Assembly: GCA_002315015.1 (NCBI GenBank)
Contig: DCEX01000012.1
Coordinates: 115,827-179,826 of the forward strand
Direction: 5' to 3'
DNA from: Faecalibacterium sp. UBA1819
GTDB lineage: Bacteria; Bacillota; Clostridia; Oscillospirales; Ruminococcaceae
Length of the DNA: 64,000 nt
The position numbers and the translations under genes are program-made. The stretch's first letter is position 1; each line of letters starts with the position of its first letter. The notes below the pieces were generated by a model that made no database searches, had not been told where the DNA came from, and saw only the letters and a list, made by a program, of their open reading frames with translations. Shown here piece by piece: positions 1 through 8,848 of this stretch.

Positions 1-2
1 AA

Positions 3-725
3 GGCCATTTTTCCGGTCGGGAAAAACGGCTGATCCGTGCTGCTTTAGCGGGGCAGTTATGGCGGGGTCCGGTGCTGCTGGCTGTGATCACGCTGGTGCT
101 GCAAATCACCGCCGGCAATCTGTTTGAAAACCAGCTTCAGGATATGTTTTCCTTTTTGGGAGAAGCATTCCGGCCTTATATGTACGTTGTATCGGTGGTT
201 CCGCTCCTCGCCAATCTGATTTTAGCGGTTGTGCTTTTTATTCAGTGTTATGAACGCCTTGTATTTACATTTCGCTTGCTGGGTGTGCGTCCGCCGTGGA
301 CACGAGTTGGAACTATTTGGGCGATTGCCTTGCTCTTGGCGGGCTGGTCGGTATATTCTCTTGTCCCTTACGCACAGGACTTGCCTTTGGTTTTAGAAGG
401 AAAATGGTCAACCGGAATTGTGACAAGGGAGCAGGAAGAGGCGACGGCCAAGAATAATGTGCTGGTGCAAATGGGGCGGGAACCGGAAGGGGAGTTTGAC
501 CCCATTCCTTGGAATTCAAGCCCCCGCTGGCCTGATTGGCTGATGCCTGTCATGCCGGGGCTTTATAATCGTTGGGTATGTGACATTCATGTGGATGATG
601 TAACCTGTCGCATGGGACGGCTTCAGTTTGATCTGACGGGTTATCAAGCAAATGTTTACCCGGTTCGAGTCGATTATTTGCCCCACAGCAAGCTGGTGCT
701 TTGGATTTCTTGCGGGGAGGGTTAA
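3..725 (+). CDS. Unrecognised membrane protein, 5' end cut by the window edge
   Basis: The frame is open from base 3, so the true start lies upstream and about 240 residues are visible. Hydrophobic stretches at about 72-140, 180-245 and 320-365 give roughly three membrane segments. They are followed by a C-terminal region of about 110 residues, rich in Trp and Pro, that is probably extracytoplasmic. I do not recognise a family. The last residues (VDYLPHSKLVLWI) resemble a stretch of the next gene (VTYLPQTGTILTI), so the two may be distant paralogues. It ends 5 bases before the next start, so the two are probably co-transcribed. Confidence 0.6.
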   Translation, partial: GHFSGREKRLIRAALAGQLWRGPVLLAVITLVLQITAGNLFENQLQDMFSFLGEAFRPYMYVVSVVPLLANLILAVVLFIQCYERLVFTFRLLGVRPPWTRVGTIWAIALLLAGWSVYSLVPYAQDLPLVLEGKWSTGIVTREQEEATAKNNVLVQMGREPEGEFDPIPWNSSPRWPDWLMPVMPGLYNRWVCDIHVDDVTCRMGRLQFDLTGYQANVYPVRVDYLPHSKLVLWISCGEG

Positions 726-730
726 CGGGA

Positions 731-1786
731 ATGAAGAAAAAGAGAATATGGCCAATCCTTGCTTTGCTGCTGACCGTTCTATTACTTTTCAGTGCGTTTG
801 GTATGCCTACTGTCATGGTGGAGCTGTTCTGGGCAATCGGAAGCGATCCCGCAGTCGCCGCTCTGCAAGGAGAGTATTTGGGCGCAGTGATTTGTGCAGT
901 ACTATTGACGGCGGCCCCATTTATTCCCGTTATTTGCTTTATTCTGGAACAAATTGGAATTCGCCGGGCGAGGTGGAAGCTGGAGCAAGAGCAGCCGCCG
1001 GAGTTTGCAACGCAGGAAGAGCGAAAGGAATTTTATCTAAATGCATTAAAACAAGAGCAGCAGATATCGAACGGTGCGCCCTGGATTGTTTATGCCGCTT
1101 TGTGTGGAGTGGCAGTTCTGGTATTTGGAGGGGCGGTACTCCGGTCAGGGCTGCTGAAACAAATCGCAGAAATGGGGAGTGATCTGGAGGCATATCGCAA
1201 TGGTAAGCCGGCGATTTACGAGGGTCCGCTGCTGCTGACAGACCGTCAACTCCGCGACGGAGTAAGGCAGCTGCCCGACGAGCGTTTTGTTTACTATGAC
1301 GCATCGGATGACTCTTTTCGGTGTGCGGCGTCACTGCTTTCTCAGACCAATTTGATGCAGCCGTCCTACACGGTAACGTATCTTCCGCAAACAGGTACCA
1401 TTCTTACCATTACGGATGCTGAGGGAAACCTGCGCACTGCGGGAGCCGATGTTCCGCTTGACACACCACAGGGGTGCTGGATGTACGGCGATTTGGCGGT
1501 GCCGATTTGTTCTAATGTAGAAGGATATGATAATCTCACATCGGAGCAGAAGGCGTTGTTTGATTTAATGTATTCCGAGGTACTCAGCAAGGGCGTTGCG
1601 GCCGGAGAAATTCCAACGAGGCGTTTCGATTTGCCCTATCCGCTGAAAAAAGAAGAGTTCAAAGCAGTTTTGGAGTTATACGAAGCGTCTGTGGATTCTG
1701 AACAACGCCCTACCCACGGGTACCGCACCGATGATGGGCGGATAGTTCGTCAGGCATATTGCTATGGGATTATTTATACAGACTAA
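731..1786 (+). CDS. Unrecognised membrane protein with large extracytoplasmic domain
   Basis: 351 residues from the ATG at 731, preceded by a GGGGAGGG ribosome binding site at 714-721. In-frame upstream starts would overlap the previous gene and lack such a site. The N-terminus is Lys/Arg-rich, followed by a membrane segment (about residues 8-30), a second pair at about 45-75, a charged cytoplasmic loop with coiled-coil character (QEQPPEFATQEERKEFYLN), a third segment (about 115-140) and a C-terminal domain of about 200 residues. No catalytic motif is evident. Both hydrophobic layout and a short C-terminal motif echo the upstream gene. Function unknown. Confidence 0.6.
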   Translation: MKKKRIWPILALLLTVLLLFSAFGMPTVMVELFWAIGSDPAVAALQGEYLGAVICAVLLTAAPFIPVICFILEQIGIRRARWKLEQEQPPEFATQEERKEFYLNALKQEQQISNGAPWIVYAALCGVAVLVFGGAVLRSGLLKQIAEMGSDLEAYRNGKPAIYEGPLLLTDRQLRDGVRQLPDERFVYYDASDDSFRCAASLLSQTNLMQPSYTVTYLPQTGTILTITDAEGNLRTAGADVPLDTPQGCWMYGDLAVPICSNVEGYDNLTSEQKALFDLMYSEVLSKGVAAGEIPTRRFDLPYPLKKEEFKAVLELYEASVDSEQRPTHGYRTDDGRIVRQAYCYGIIYTD

Positions 1787-1846
1787 AAATGTGCGGTTTT
1801 GAGATTTAAACGGCACAGTATACTGAAATTGGATGGAAGATACTTT

Positions 1847-1890
1847 AAAAGGCACAGCCGATCCGCTGAGGATTGGTTGTGCCTTTTCGG
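1847..1890. terminator. Bidirectional rho-independent terminator
   Basis: Arms 1847-1859 (AAAAGGCACAGCC) and 1875-1887 (GGTTGTGCCTTTT) form a stem with one G-U pair. It has A-rich and T-rich flanks on either side. It sits between convergent genes and can serve both strands. Confidence 0.85.
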
Positions 1891-1917
1891 TTATTACATA
1901 TCTTTTTGAAAGGAATT

Positions 1918-2286
1918 TTAAAATACCGAGAAAAAGAAGTGGCGAAGGGTTTCCGTTTCCTGTTTGGCGCGTGTCAGCTCAAAAATAAAATCGGGAGCGC
2001 TGGGTGCTTGCGCATAAACAGAAAGCCCTTTTAAGTTGAGCAGCAGGGAAGCAACCGTTTCCCGCTTAATCAAAAATTCTAAAATATGCCGGTTTTCCTC
2101 CATGATTTCAGACGCTTGCAGTGCAAAAGAGCGCGCCGTATCCCACTGCTCTAACACAGCGCAAGCATGTGCCTGCTCTAAGGCAATGATAATTTCGTGT
2201 GTGACCCGATTTACCCGAATTTGTGCAGCCACAGCAAGTAACCCAAGTAGGACGAAAATGGCCAAGGCACATCGAATACGTTTCAT
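1918..2286 (-). CDS. DUF4363-like small membrane-anchored protein
   Basis: 122 residues: one N-terminal membrane segment (about residues 5-22) followed by a helical domain in which IALEQAHACAVLEQWDTA resembles the DUF4363 family of sporulating clostridia. The start codon overlaps the stop of the DUF421 gene by four bases (ATGA), so the two are translationally coupled. DUF4363 genes commonly lie beside DUF421 genes. The biochemical role is not known. Placement next to a germination operon suggests a spore membrane role, which is inference. The family call rests on size, topology and neighbourhood. Confidence 0.65.
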   Translation of the reverse strand: MKRIRCALAIFVLLGLLAVAAQIRVNRVTHEIIIALEQAHACAVLEQWDTARSFALQASEIMEENRHILEFLIKRETVASLLLNLKGLSVYAQAPSAPDFIFELTRAKQETETLRHFFFSVF

Positions 2287-2963
2287 TTCGGATTCTCCTT
2301 TGGAATGAGTAGGGTTTCATGCGCGTCATTGCAAAGCAAAAGAAGGGTTTGCTTCACGGTGCAGCCCTTCTCTGCACAAATACCGCGTGCCCAATCTTCC
2401 GTGACACCAAACGCCTTGAGATTGACGGATACATATGAGCCATCGGTAATAATCGGCAAGGACGGCTGACGTGCCTGAGGCCGCTGAAACCCAAAGGCAT
2501 CGTTAGTGGGGGTGCTGGCCTCAAATTTCCGGCACACGCTGATGGTGCCGTTCGTTTCCACCATGGCAAAGGCGACTTCTGAAAGCTCGAAAACATCTTT
2601 GCTGCGCAGCGCTTCCATTAAATCATCCACGGAAAAGCGAAGATCCCGAAGCGTCTGCTGGTCAATCCTCCCATCGCGTATGATGACGCGGGGATGGCCG
2701 GAAATCCAGCCTGCTGCACGCGGGCTTTGAAAGCTGAGGGCGGAAATAAGAATTTCCAAAGCGGCAATGGCCAGAACCGGTACAATGGAACCAGTGATGG
2801 GAAGTTCCGGCGACTCAATAGAAATAGAAGCTAAGTTGGAAATTAAAATGGTGGAAACGAGTTCTGAGGGTTGAAGCTGTCCCAGCTGCTTTTTGCCCAT
2901 CAGCCGCATGGTAAACATAATGATGCCGTAGGTAATCACGGTGCGCAAAAGAAGAATCCACAT
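2283..2963 (-). CDS. DUF421 (YetF/YrbG-like) membrane protein
   Basis: 226 residues from the ATG at 2963, which has a GGGAGGTG ribosome binding site. The in-frame TTG further upstream lies inside that site and was rejected. Three N-terminal membrane helices (about residues 2-70) carry the family hallmark TMRLMGKKQLGQLQPSELV. A soluble alpha/beta domain follows, with SPRAAGWISGHPRVIIRDGRI and RDLRFSVDDLMEALRSKDVF, both typical of DUF421. Members of this family, such as Bacillus YetF and 2Duf, have been linked to spore membrane properties. It is divergent from gerA. On the minus strand TGTATG (3020-3025) and CATAATG (2995-3001), 18 bases apart, weakly resemble a forespore sigma promoter. Confidence 0.85.
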   Translation of the reverse strand: MWILLLRTVITYGIIMFTMRLMGKKQLGQLQPSELVSTILISNLASISIESPELPITGSIVPVLAIAALEILISALSFQSPRAAGWISGHPRVIIRDGRIDQQTLRDLRFSVDDLMEALRSKDVFELSEVAFAMVETNGTISVCRKFEASTPTNDAFGFQRPQARQPSLPIITDGSYVSVNLKAFGVTEDWARGICAEKGCTVKQTLLLLCNDAHETLLIPKENPK

Positions 2964-3060
2964 AAACACACCTCCCAAAAAGAAAAGACGCTTTCATTAT
3001 GGCTGAAACGGTTTAGTTTCATACAAAGCGGGTCAAAATGAGAGCAGGGAGGTGTCGTGT

Positions 3061-4524
3061 ATGCCGCAGCGTTTTGAAAAAAGTTTGACGCAAAACAAGC
3101 TTTTGCTGAAAGATTTGTTTGGAGATGCAACCGATTTTTACACGAAGGATATTCAAATAGGCGGGGTAGCGTGCTGCATTTGTATGTTTGAGGGTTTGTC
3201 CAGCATTGAACGATTATGGGTCATGATGTTGGATACGCTTTCCCGTCCCGGCCAAAACATTCCGCAAAATGACCCACAGGCGCTGTATGAATATTTAATG
3301 AAACAAAGTGCCATTCCGCTCGAGCATAAAAATGTACTCACGCTGGAAGATGCAAGAGCGCAGCTGACTGCGGGAACTACGGTAATTTTAGTGGATGGGC
3401 TGGATCGTGGGCTGGTGCTTTCGACACAAATGATGCAGTTTCGCTCGGTATCCGAGCCGAGCGGAGAAAATAATGTGCGCGGTTCACGCGAGGGGTTCTG
3501 TGATTTGCTGCGAATTAACATCAGCCTGATCAGGCGGCTGGTGCGCACAGACGGCTTAATGGTGCAAACGATGACGTTTGGCGAACGAACTCAAACAGAG
3601 GCAGCGCTTTTATATGACTGCAATCTTGTCGACCCGGCTTTGCTGGATTTAGTCAAACGTCGTCTTTCAGAAATAGAGATTCCCTTTTTGTTTGACAGCG
3701 GCTATTTTTCCGCCTTTCTGCAAAAAAGCCGGTTTTCCTTTTTTCAGTCGGTCGGCTATACCGAACGCCCCGACACTGGCGCGGCAAAAATCTGCGAGGG
3801 AAAAATGATTCTTTTGGTAAATGGAAGCCCCTTTGCTTTGATTGTTCCGTATTTCTTCAATGAGAACTTTCAAAGCATGGACGACTATTCCGAAAAAGCG
3901 TATTTTTCTTCTATGATTCGTGTGCTGAAGTATGCGGCGTTTTTGATTGCAGTCATGCTTCCCGGCTTGTTTGTATCTGTGGCAAATTTTACGCCGGAAT
4001 TTTTGCCGTCTGCTTTACTGTATAAAACGGCGGCAGCCGAGAGCGCCACGCCGCTGCCGCTGTTTGCCGAAGCGATTTTTGTCAATTTTCTTTTGGAAAT
4101 TGTACGCGAAGCGGGTCTTCGTCTGCCAAGAGCCATTGGCCATTCCGTCAGCTTGGTGGCCGCGCTCATTTTGGGTGACGCCGCTGTGTCCGCGGGGCTT
4201 TTGGGAACGCCTGTCGTGGTTGTCGCCGCCCTAACTGCCATTTGCACCTATGTGGTTCCAAACTTGTACGAGCCGGTTACAGTTTTGCGGCTGCTGTTTA
4301 TTGCCGCAGGTGGAATTTTAGGGCCGATTGGAATCATTGCGCTGTTTTTATATTTGATTTTCAATTTGTGCAGCATGAACGCTTTCGGTATTCCGTTTAC
4401 GGCGCCGATGGCTCCGGCCTCTCGAGCCTTTTTGCGCGATGGCGTGATCCGAAAAAGCTGGTGGGTGCTGGCGCGTTCCGCCTTTACGATTCACGATTTA
4501 CAGCAAACCGAGGTGGAGGAATGA
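3061..4524 (+). CDS. Spore germination receptor subunit A (GerA family)
   Basis: 487 residues, normal for the family. The ATG at 3061 is preferred because GGGAGGTG (3046-3053) lies eight bases upstream. The GTG at 3052 overlaps that site. The N-terminal soluble region holds the family pattern (DFYTKDIQIGGVACCICMFEGL, split here as DFYTKDIQIGG then VACCICMFEGL; and GENNVRGSREGFCDLLRINI). The C-terminal half has about five to six membrane helices from residue 295 on (FLIAVMLPGLFVSVANF, RAIGHSVSLVAALILGDAAV). It is the A subunit of a nutrient receptor in the spore inner membrane. It starts an operon with GerB- and GerC-type genes. No promoter is certain. Confidence 0.95.
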   Translation: MPQRFEKSLTQNKLLLKDLFGDATDFYTKDIQIGGVACCICMFEGLSSIERLWVMMLDTLSRPGQNIPQNDPQALYEYLMKQSAIPLEHKNVLTLEDARAQLTAGTTVILVDGLDRGLVLSTQMMQFRSVSEPSGENNVRGSREGFCDLLRINISLIRRLVRTDGLMVQTMTFGERTQTEAALLYDCNLVDPALLDLVKRRLSEIEIPFLFDSGYFSAFLQKSRFSFFQSVGYTERPDTGAAKICEGKMILLVNGSPFALIVPYFFNENFQSMDDYSEKAYFSSMIRVLKYAAFLIAVMLPGLFVSVANFTPEFLPSALLYKTAAAESATPLPLFAEAIFVNFLLEIVREAGLRLPRAIGHSVSLVAALILGDAAVSAGLLGTPVVVVAALTAICTYVVPNLYEPVTVLRLLFIAAGGILGPIGIIALFLYLIFNLCSMNAFGIPFTAPMAPASRAFLRDGVIRKSWWVLARSAFTIHDLQQTEVEE

Positions 4525-5570
4525 AACAACAAATTCGCACACAGGGGCTTTGTGTTATGCTGTTTGTGCTGCTTTCAGCCGATTTGGTGATTCGCCCCTT
4601 TTCTCAACGTGCCGGGGTGCGGGCGCAGGTGTATATACCGGCTGCATTTTTGGCGGGGTTATTCGTGCTGGCGCTTACAACGCCATTAGTGAGAGCAATG
4701 GGGCAGCCAATGGTGCGCGAACAGTTAAAAGCGCGTTGGACGAACCGCTACGCGGCACTGCCGTTTGCGGTACTGTTTGCGTTTGGCGCGGCGAGCGCTA
4801 TGATGCGCGGGAGCATTTTTTTGCAGTATATCAGCGATGAGTCAACACCAAAATGGATTGCCGCGGCGCTCATGCTGGCAATTGCATGGTACGCCATGCG
4901 CTGTGGTGTAGAAACGCTTTTGCGTGTATGCGGCATTTTGTTTTGGCTGTTTTGTGTCTCCCTCCTGCTTCTGCTTATTTCCAATGCGCAGGGAATGCGT
5001 GTTTATCATCTGTCGCTTCAGCCGTTTTCACCCAGTGAAGTATTTTGGGCGGCAGCAAAAGGAATCTCTGTTTCTGCACAAATTCCGCTGTTTTTGTGGT
5101 TTTTTGCTTCCGGTACAAGCCGCGCGGAAAAGGGCTTTGCCGGAACTGTCTTTGTGGTAATGGTCTTGGCGGCTGTTTTCAGCGCGGTGAGCGAGATGGT
5201 ACTCGGCACACAGGCGCAAGTGCAGAATCAAACGGTGTATGCGCTATCCCGCTTGGGAAGCATCTCTGTGATGCAGCGTTTAGATGCACTTCATTGCGGC
5301 ATATGGATGATGATGGAAATAACAAAGGTTTGTGCTTTTGGGGTGGGGCTGCGTTCCGCCTTGCAGGGGTTTGTGCCTTCCCACCATGAAAAGCATGTCT
5401 GTACCGTTTCTTTACTGGTTCTGGCAGCGGTATTTCTACTTTCTTACGGCTTGCAGGACCTTCAGCGCCAATGGATAGAAACAGGTCTGTCGGCGGCGGT
5501 ACTTTTGCTCGCTGCTTATCAAATTCAGTGTCAAAGGAGGAAGAACAATGAAAGCAGCAAGCGTGTTTAA
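4521..5570 (+). CDS. Spore germination receptor subunit B (GerAB/ArcD/ProY family)
   Basis: 349 residues, about ten membrane helices, typical of the amino-acid-permease-like B subunit that binds the germinant. The start is the ATG at 4521, overlapping the gerA stop by four bases and preceded by GGTGGAGG. An open frame continues upstream inside gerA but has no ribosome binding site. Family features seen: an N-terminal helix ending in RPFSQRAG, VYALSRLGSISVMQRLDALHCGIWMM (written as VYALSRLGS then MQRLDALHCGIWMM), and KVCAFGVGLRSALQGF. The Leu-Asp pair near the 'MQRLDAL' motif matches the usual RIDxxFI-type segment loosely. Which nutrient it senses cannot be read from sequence. Confidence 0.9.
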   Translation: MKQQIRTQGLCVMLFVLLSADLVIRPFSQRAGVRAQVYIPAAFLAGLFVLALTTPLVRAMGQPMVREQLKARWTNRYAALPFAVLFAFGAASAMMRGSIFLQYISDESTPKWIAAALMLAIAWYAMRCGVETLLRVCGILFWLFCVSLLLLLISNAQGMRVYHLSLQPFSPSEVFWAAAKGISVSAQIPLFLWFFASGTSRAEKGFAGTVFVVMVLAAVFSAVSEMVLGTQAQVQNQTVYALSRLGSISVMQRLDALHCGIWMMMEITKVCAFGVGLRSALQGFVPSHHEKHVCTVSLLVLAAVFLLSYGLQDLQRQWIETGLSAAVLLLAAYQIQCQRRKNNESSKRV

Positions 5571-6627
5571 AAGCTGTGTCGGCGGGCTTTTGTCTTTGGC
5601 GCTGTGTGGCTGTGTGCAAAGCACTGGACTCGGGGAGCGCGCCATTGTAAAATCAATTTATATGGATTTTCGCGCCGGGAGCTATGAAGCCGTGCTGACG
5701 GTGATGGATTGGAAACCGTCGGCAGACGCGGGTTCGGCAGAAAATCAGCCGCAGGTTTATTTGGGACGCGGCAGAACCGTGGGTCAGGCATTGCAAAAAG
5801 CAGAAGATCAGCAAAGCAAAAAGCCATTTTACGGTCAAAATGACCTGCTGTTTTTAGGACAAGGCATTTTGCAAACGGATATTACACCATGCCTTTCCTA
5901 CTTTGCACAGGAAAATGCAGTGAGGCCGAATTTAATGGTGTTTGCTGTGCGGCAAAACGCGGCGCAGTGGATGGAGCAAAAAGAACAAATGGGAAAAATT
6001 GTGGAGCAAAGCGGCTTAATGGGTGTAAAAACACAAGGCGGGCAGGAAATTTCCACAAGTTTGTATGAGTTTTTTCGCCACGAGGGAGAAAAAGCATCCG
6101 GTTGGATGCCGATTGTAACATTGCATGATAACGGCTTGGAAACGGTGACCTCGCTGGCCGTTATTGGGCAGGGAAAACAAACAGCTGTGCTCCAAGATGA
6201 GCAAACAGCGCTGGCGCTGTGTCTTGCGGGAAAGAGTACAGAATTAACTTATAACGGTGCCGTCGACGACAATATTTTATCCTTTATCGCGCGTGGTGTG
6301 CGTGTAGTGCGTCAGGCGCAAATGGAAAACGGTACCCCTAAGCTTTGTGTGATGGTGGAAGGAGAATTTCAGGAAATCAGCATGGATGGAAAGACATTGT
6401 ATGGTGATAAGGCAAAACAGGCCGCTGCACAAATCAACCGCTTCTTGGAAGAAAGTGCGAAGAAACTGAGCCAAAAGACGTTTGAACAGGGTAACGATGT
6501 TTTTGCCTTTTCGTGGTGGATGGCGCAGGAGAATGCCGCAGCCGTGCTTCGTGCAAAAGAGGAAGCGGAGCTGTACCGCGCCGATGCGGTCAATTATCAA
6601 TTTTTGCTCAGCGCACCAAAGGCGTAA
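5548..6627 (+). CDS. Spore germination lipoprotein (Ger(x)C family)
   Basis: 359 residues with a lipoprotein signal: positively charged start, hydrophobic stretch, lipobox LCGC with the lipidated Cys at residue 22. The mature part shows the Ger(x)C layout: an N-terminal domain with GERAIVKSIYMDFRAG, a central segment (YLGRGRTVGQALQKAEDQQ, FYGQNDLLFLGQGIL) and a C-terminal Lys-rich helix. It overlaps gerB by 23 bases and has its own AAAGGAGG site. Together the three genes encode a complete A-B-C receptor. GerD and SpoVA genes are not in this window. Confidence 0.93.
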   Translation: MKAASVFKSCVGGLLSLALCGCVQSTGLGERAIVKSIYMDFRAGSYEAVLTVMDWKPSADAGSAENQPQVYLGRGRTVGQALQKAEDQQSKKPFYGQNDLLFLGQGILQTDITPCLSYFAQENAVRPNLMVFAVRQNAAQWMEQKEQMGKIVEQSGLMGVKTQGGQEISTSLYEFFRHEGEKASGWMPIVTLHDNGLETVTSLAVIGQGKQTAVLQDEQTALALCLAGKSTELTYNGAVDDNILSFIARGVRVVRQAQMENGTPKLCVMVEGEFQEISMDGKTLYGDKAKQAAAQINRFLEESAKKLSQKTFEQGNDVFAFSWWMAQENAAAVLRAKEEAELYRADAVNYQFLLSAPKA

Positions 6628-6724
6628 CTTTTGCGTTGTTGATGAAAAAATATGCATCAAAAAATCGCGTTTTCAGATGTTTTTACAAAAATTAAGCCGA
6701 AAAAAGCTTTTTCACTTTAAAGCG

Positions 6725-6753
6725 TTGACAATTGTTGGAAGCGATGCTATAAT
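6725..6753 (+). promoter_or_regulatory. Sigma-A promoter of the branched-chain amino-acid operon
   Basis: TTGACA at 6725-6730 and TATAAT at 6748-6753, spacing 17, both perfect matches to consensus. Transcription would start near 6760, just before the T-box leader. The strong promoter fits control by premature termination rather than by initiation. Confidence 0.9.
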
Positions 6754-6761
6754 ACCACTCA

Positions 6762-7062
6762 AACACAACGATATGGAAGAGTAGAAGGGTTTCACCTTTT
6801 CAGAGAGATGTTGGCTGCTGCGAAACATTAAGGGAATCTTTTGAAAATCACCATGGAGTGGCTGCAAGAACATGAACTTAGTAAATGCAGACGGGTACTC
6901 CCGTAACAGAGTTAGGATGTGTTGGCATCCAAAGGGCATCCCGAACGGGGTGAAAAAGAGTGGTACCGCGGAAGGTTAAACAAGGCATATTTAACACTTT
7001 CGTCTCTTTGCTTTTATCCGATTTTTTTGGATTGCAAAGAAGACGGGGGTGTTTTTTCTTTT
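6762..7062 (+). ncRNA. T-box riboswitch leader, probably isoleucine-specific
   Basis: Stem I elements are visible: GAAGAGTAGAAG near 6775, the AGAGAG distal element at 6801-6806, and GTTGGCTGCTG. The T-box proper is AGTGGTACCGCGG at 6959-6971. Its TGGT would pair with a tRNA ending ACCA, i.e. discriminator A73. The likely specifier is ATC (Ile) at 6847-6849, bulged between GAAA and ACC, which can pair with GGTTTC near 6788. The terminator stem is CGTCTCTTTGC (7001-7011) against GCAAAGAAGACG (7034-7045) followed by a T-run. Uncharged tRNA-Ile would stabilise the antiterminator and switch on ilvB-leuB. The class is certain. The Ile assignment rests on reading the specifier by eye. Confidence 0.9.
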
Positions 7063-7141
7063 CGGGGGAATTTGAAAGAGGTGTGCCGGGCGCACACGCT
7101 GCTTTTTACTTTGCAAAGCGGCAATGGTTGGGAGGTATCGT

Positions 7142-8848
7142 ATGCATACAGATGCAGGAAAAATGATGACGGGTGCCAGAATTGTCATTGAAACGCTGAT
7201 TGAACAGCAAGTGACGGATGTTTTTGGTTATCCCGGCGGACAGGTTTTAAATATTTATGATGAGCTGTATCTTGCACAAGATCGCATTCATCATGTGCTC
7301 ACTGCGCACGAGCAGGGAGCGGCACACGCTGCCGACGGTTATTCCCGCGCAACGGGAAAGGTGGGTGTGGTCATTGCGACATCGGGCCCGGGGGCGACAA
7401 ACTTGGTAACGGGGCTTGCGACCGCTATGCTGGACTCCATTCCTATGGTGGCCATTACGGGCAATGTGCCCACTTCTTTAATCGGTAAGGACAGTTTTCA
7501 GGAGATCAACATTACTGGCATTACGCTGCCGATTACCAAGCACAACTATTTTGTAACGGACATCAATGAGCTGGCAGACACCATCCGTGAGGCATTTCAA
7601 ATTGCAAAATCCGGTCGTCCCGGCCCGGTTTTAATTGATATTCCCAAGGATGTTCAGGTGGCAAAATGCGAATTTTGTTACAAAGGCGTGGTTCCGTTTG
7701 TAGAGCAGTACGAAGCGTCCGACGAGGAAATTGACCGCGCGGTGCAGCTGATTAACAGCTGCGAACGGCCGTATATTTACATCGGAGGCGGTGCGGCAGG
7801 CGCAGCCATGACAAAGGATATTATTGCCCTGGCCGAAAAGATTGACGGCTATGTAGGATGTACCTTTATGGGGCTTTCTGCCATGTCCAACTCTTACGAG
7901 CGCTTTTTGGGGATGCAGGGAATGCACGGTGCTTATGCTGCCTCGATGGCCAACAAAGAAGCCGACTTGATTATCGGTGTCGGTGTGCGTTTCAGTGACC
8001 GCGCGACCGGCAATGTGCAGAAATATGCGCAAAAAGCTAAAATTATTCAGCTGGATACCGACCTTTCCGAAATCAATAAAAACGTGAAAGTGGATATTGG
8101 GATTATCGGAGATATTGTTTCTTCGTTCTCGCGCATTTTAAACCGTTGTGAGCCGCAAAAACGCCCTGAGTGGACAGCGCTGGTCAATGAGTTTAAAGCA
8201 AGAGGGGAAGAAGTTCGCCGCCAAGAGGAAGAAGCTGCGGGAGATGCTCTGACACCGAAGAAGATTTTTGACGTCATCAACGAGGTCAAAGATGCAGACA
8301 CTGTCATTGCAACAGACGTCGGTCAGCACCAGATGTGGACGGCGCAATATGTCACCTTTGAAAGAACACGCCGCTTTGCCTCCAGCGGCGGCCTCGGAAC
8401 AATGGGGTATGGTCTTGGAGGAGCGATTGGCGCACAAATCGGCAGCGGCGACCGCACCGTGCTGATCACGGGTGACGGCAGCTTTGGCATGAATCTGAAC
8501 GAGCTGGCCACAGCAGTGTCGTATCGAACGCCGGTGGCGATTGTTATTTTGAATAACGGTGTGCTGGGCATGGTGCGCCAGTGGCAAACGCTGTTTTATG
8601 AAAAGCGTTATTCCAATACGGTGTTGGATCGCAAAACCGATTTTGTTAAGTTAGCCGAAGCATTTGGCCTTCCCGGTGTGCGCGTGACAACGCAGGAGGA
8701 ATTCCGCAAGGCGTTTGAAGAGGCCATGCAATGCGACGGCCCTTACTTAATTGATACCATCATTGATAAAGATGAGTTTGTTTTGCCGATGCTGCCTCCC
8801 GGCGGTTCGATTGACGATATTATCATATCCAAGGAGGTGAGCGTGTGA
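7142..8848 (+). CDS. ilvB: Acetolactate synthase, large catalytic subunit
   Basis: 568 residues, full length. It makes 2-acetolactate from two pyruvates (Val/Leu) or 2-aceto-2-hydroxybutyrate (Ile) with thiamine diphosphate, FAD and Mg2+. Seen: the catalytic Glu57 in TAHEQGAAHAADGYSR, the FAD-region segment GVRFSDRATGN, and the ThDP motif from GDGSFGMN (about 443) to ILNN (about 470). MVRQWQTLFYEKRYS is the typical acetohydroxyacid synthase C-terminal segment. The start at ATG 7142 follows GGGAGGT at 7129-7135. An in-frame ATG at 7124 lies before that site. It is the first gene after the T-box and overlaps ilvN by four bases. Confidence 0.97.
   Translation: MHTDAGKMMTGARIVIETLIEQQVTDVFGYPGGQVLNIYDELYLAQDRIHHVLTAHEQGAAHAADGYSRATGKVGVVIATSGPGATNLVTGLATAMLDSIPMVAITGNVPTSLIGKDSFQEINITGITLPITKHNYFVTDINELADTIREAFQIAKSGRPGPVLIDIPKDVQVAKCEFCYKGVVPFVEQYEASDEEIDRAVQLINSCERPYIYIGGGAAGAAMTKDIIALAEKIDGYVGCTFMGLSAMSNSYERFLGMQGMHGAYAASMANKEADLIIGVGVRFSDRATGNVQKYAQKAKIIQLDTDLSEINKNVKVDIGIIGDIVSSFSRILNRCEPQKRPEWTALVNEFKARGEEVRRQEEEAAGDALTPKKIFDVINEVKDADTVIATDVGQHQMWTAQYVTFERTRRFASSGGLGTMGYGLGGAIGAQIGSGDRTVLITGDGSFGMNLNELATAVSYRTPVAIVILNNGVLGMVRQWQTLFYEKRYSNTVLDRKTDFVKLAEAFGLPGVRVTTQEEFRKAFEEAMQCDGPYLIDTIIDKDEFVLPMLPPGGSIDDIIISKEVSV

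Noticed and set aside
4242..4520. Upstream extension of gerB into gerA (442-codon version)
   Set aside because: No ribosome binding site at that start. The ATG at 4521 has GGTGGAGG and the typical ATGA overlap.
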